From: an uncultured bacterium
GTDB taxonomy: Bacteria; Planctomycetota; UBA1135; GCA-002686595
Assembly (NCBI GenBank): GCA_902826945.1
Contig: CADEGS010000028.1
Location: 1 to 14,898, forward strand
Direction: 5' to 3'
Length of the DNA stretch: 14,898 bases
Under the pieces are notes generated by a model. The model ran no database searches. It was not told the DNA's origin and worked only from the letters and a program-made list of their open reading frames with translations. The position numbers were made by a program, and so were the translations under genes. Positions 14,285-14,898 of the stretch are shown here, piece after piece. Positions within the stretch are counted from its first letter, which is position 1. Every line of letters begins with the position of its first letter.

Positions 14285-14898
14285 TTGCCTTCGATCGAAG
14301 ACAACCACCGTCGCTGGAACGACGAGCACGACTGGTCGCGCGGCGGCGAGGAGTGGACCCCGCACGCGGTCTGGCGCGCGGTGATCGTCGAGCAAGGGAT
14401 CGAGCCCTGGCTGCGACCCGGCATGCACGTGCTCGAGATCGGGCCCGGCGCGGGGCGCTGGACGGCGGAGCTGCTGCGCCTGGGAGCGCAGCGCCTGGTC
14501 GGCATCGACCTCTCGGAGCGCTGCGTCGCGATGTGCCGCGCGCGCTTCGGCCACGCGCCCGACGACGGCGGGCGCGCGGAGTTCTGGCAGAACGACGGCC
14601 GCGACCTCGGCTTCCTGGCCGACGCCTCGTTCGACTTCGTGTGGTCGTTCGACGTGTTCGTGCACATGGAGGCCGACGTGATCGGCGACTACTTCCGCCA
14701 CTTCGCGCGCGTGCTGCGGCCCGGCGCGGTGGGCGTCGTGCACTACCCCTCGCTCGACCGCGCGCAGCTCCCCGATCGCAAGCTCGGCTGGCGCGGCACG
14801 TTCACCTCGGGCGAGATGCGCGCGCTCGTCGCGGCGCTCGGCCTCGAGCTCCTGCACGACCACTACGACCCCGAGATCTCGTCCACGAACACCTCGGT
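14285..14898 (+). CDS. Class I SAM-dependent methyltransferase, N-terminal part (runs off the right edge)
   Basis: The first 204 codons are visible and the frame is open at the window's end. It begins MPSIEDNHRRWNDEHDW (TTG start), an N-terminus common among class I methyltransferases. Motif I is VLEIGPGAGRW (49-59), which holds the SAM-binding glycines. The acidic residue ending strand 2 is D75 in LVGIDLSERCV. The later FDFVWSFDVFVHMEADVI is the motif IV/post-I region, and FARVLRPGAVGVVHYPSLD is motif VI. The acceptor is unknown. It is on the same strand as the oxidoreductase after a 149-nt gap, so operon membership is uncertain. The TTG at 14285 is preferred over the GTG at 14171 because similarity begins at PSIEDN. 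Confidence 0.85.
   Translation, partial: MPSIEDNHRRWNDEHDWSRGGEEWTPHAVWRAVIVEQGIEPWLRPGMHVLEIGPGAGRWTAELLRLGAQRLVGIDLSERCVAMCRARFGHAPDDGGRAEFWQNDGRDLGFLADASFDFVWSFDVFVHMEADVIGDYFRHFARVLRPGAVGVVHYPSLDRAQLPDRKLGWRGTFTSGEMRALVAALGLELLHDHYDPEISSTNTS

Overview
The window is extremely GC-rich DNA: lines I counted by hand in ordinary genes run near 80% GC. It is densely packed with short intergenic gaps and many 4-nt or 8-nt gene overlaps. A Hanks-type kinase-like protein, a secreted beta-propeller/metallopeptidase, CoA-thioester chemistry and a SigZ-like ECF sigma factor fit a large-genome, high-GC bacterium such as a myxobacterial relative, a planctomycete or an uncultured neighbour of these. The sequence alone does not settle the phylum.

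Layout, left to right. (1) Positions 1-3188, minus strand: a kynureninase-like PLP enzyme, a dienelactone-hydrolase-like protein starting 1 nt after it, a kinase-like protein with degraded catalytic motifs, and the N-terminal part of a benzoate-CoA-ligase-type enzyme. (2) Positions 3285-5930, plus strand and divergent: a secreted protein with a PQQ-like propeller region and an HExxH zinc peptidase. (3) Positions 6011-9022, minus strand: a crotonase, an acyl-CoA dehydrogenase, a thioredoxin-like [2Fe-2S] ferredoxin and a helical protein carrying an ExxH motif, with two GTGA stop/start overlaps. (4) Positions 9143-10209, plus strand: an ArsI/CadI-like metalloenzyme overlapping (ATGA) a SigZ-like sigma factor. 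Both have paired cysteines at the C-terminus. (5) Positions 10244-11474, minus strand: a short-chain dehydrogenase and a RidA-family protein overlapping by 8 nt. (6) Positions 11511-14135, plus strand: a broken fragment of an old-yellow-enzyme-type flavin oxidoreductase gene, a lower-GC HigB/HigA toxin-antitoxin module, then the intact flavin oxidoreductase gene. (7) Position 14285 to the end: the start of a SAM methyltransferase.

How the genes may work together. The kynureninase-like enzyme, aryl-CoA ligase, crotonase, acyl-CoA dehydrogenase, SDR, RidA and OYE-type reductase resemble the parts list of a CoA-dependent anthranilate (2-aminobenzoyl-CoA) or related aromatic catabolic route. This is an inference from gene content; no single gene here proves the substrate. 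The ArsI-SigZ pair looks like a separate metal or arsenical stress unit.

The most unusual structure is the toxin-antitoxin module lying between two copies of the same oxidoreductase sequence. A 313-bp exact repeat is followed by a shared tail. The left copy has lost about 265 bp between two 11-bp direct repeats and is frameshifted. A second genome-scale signal is that many first genes of transcription units have a TAnnnT -10-like hexamer only 6-9 nt before the start codon, which suggests leaderless transcripts.
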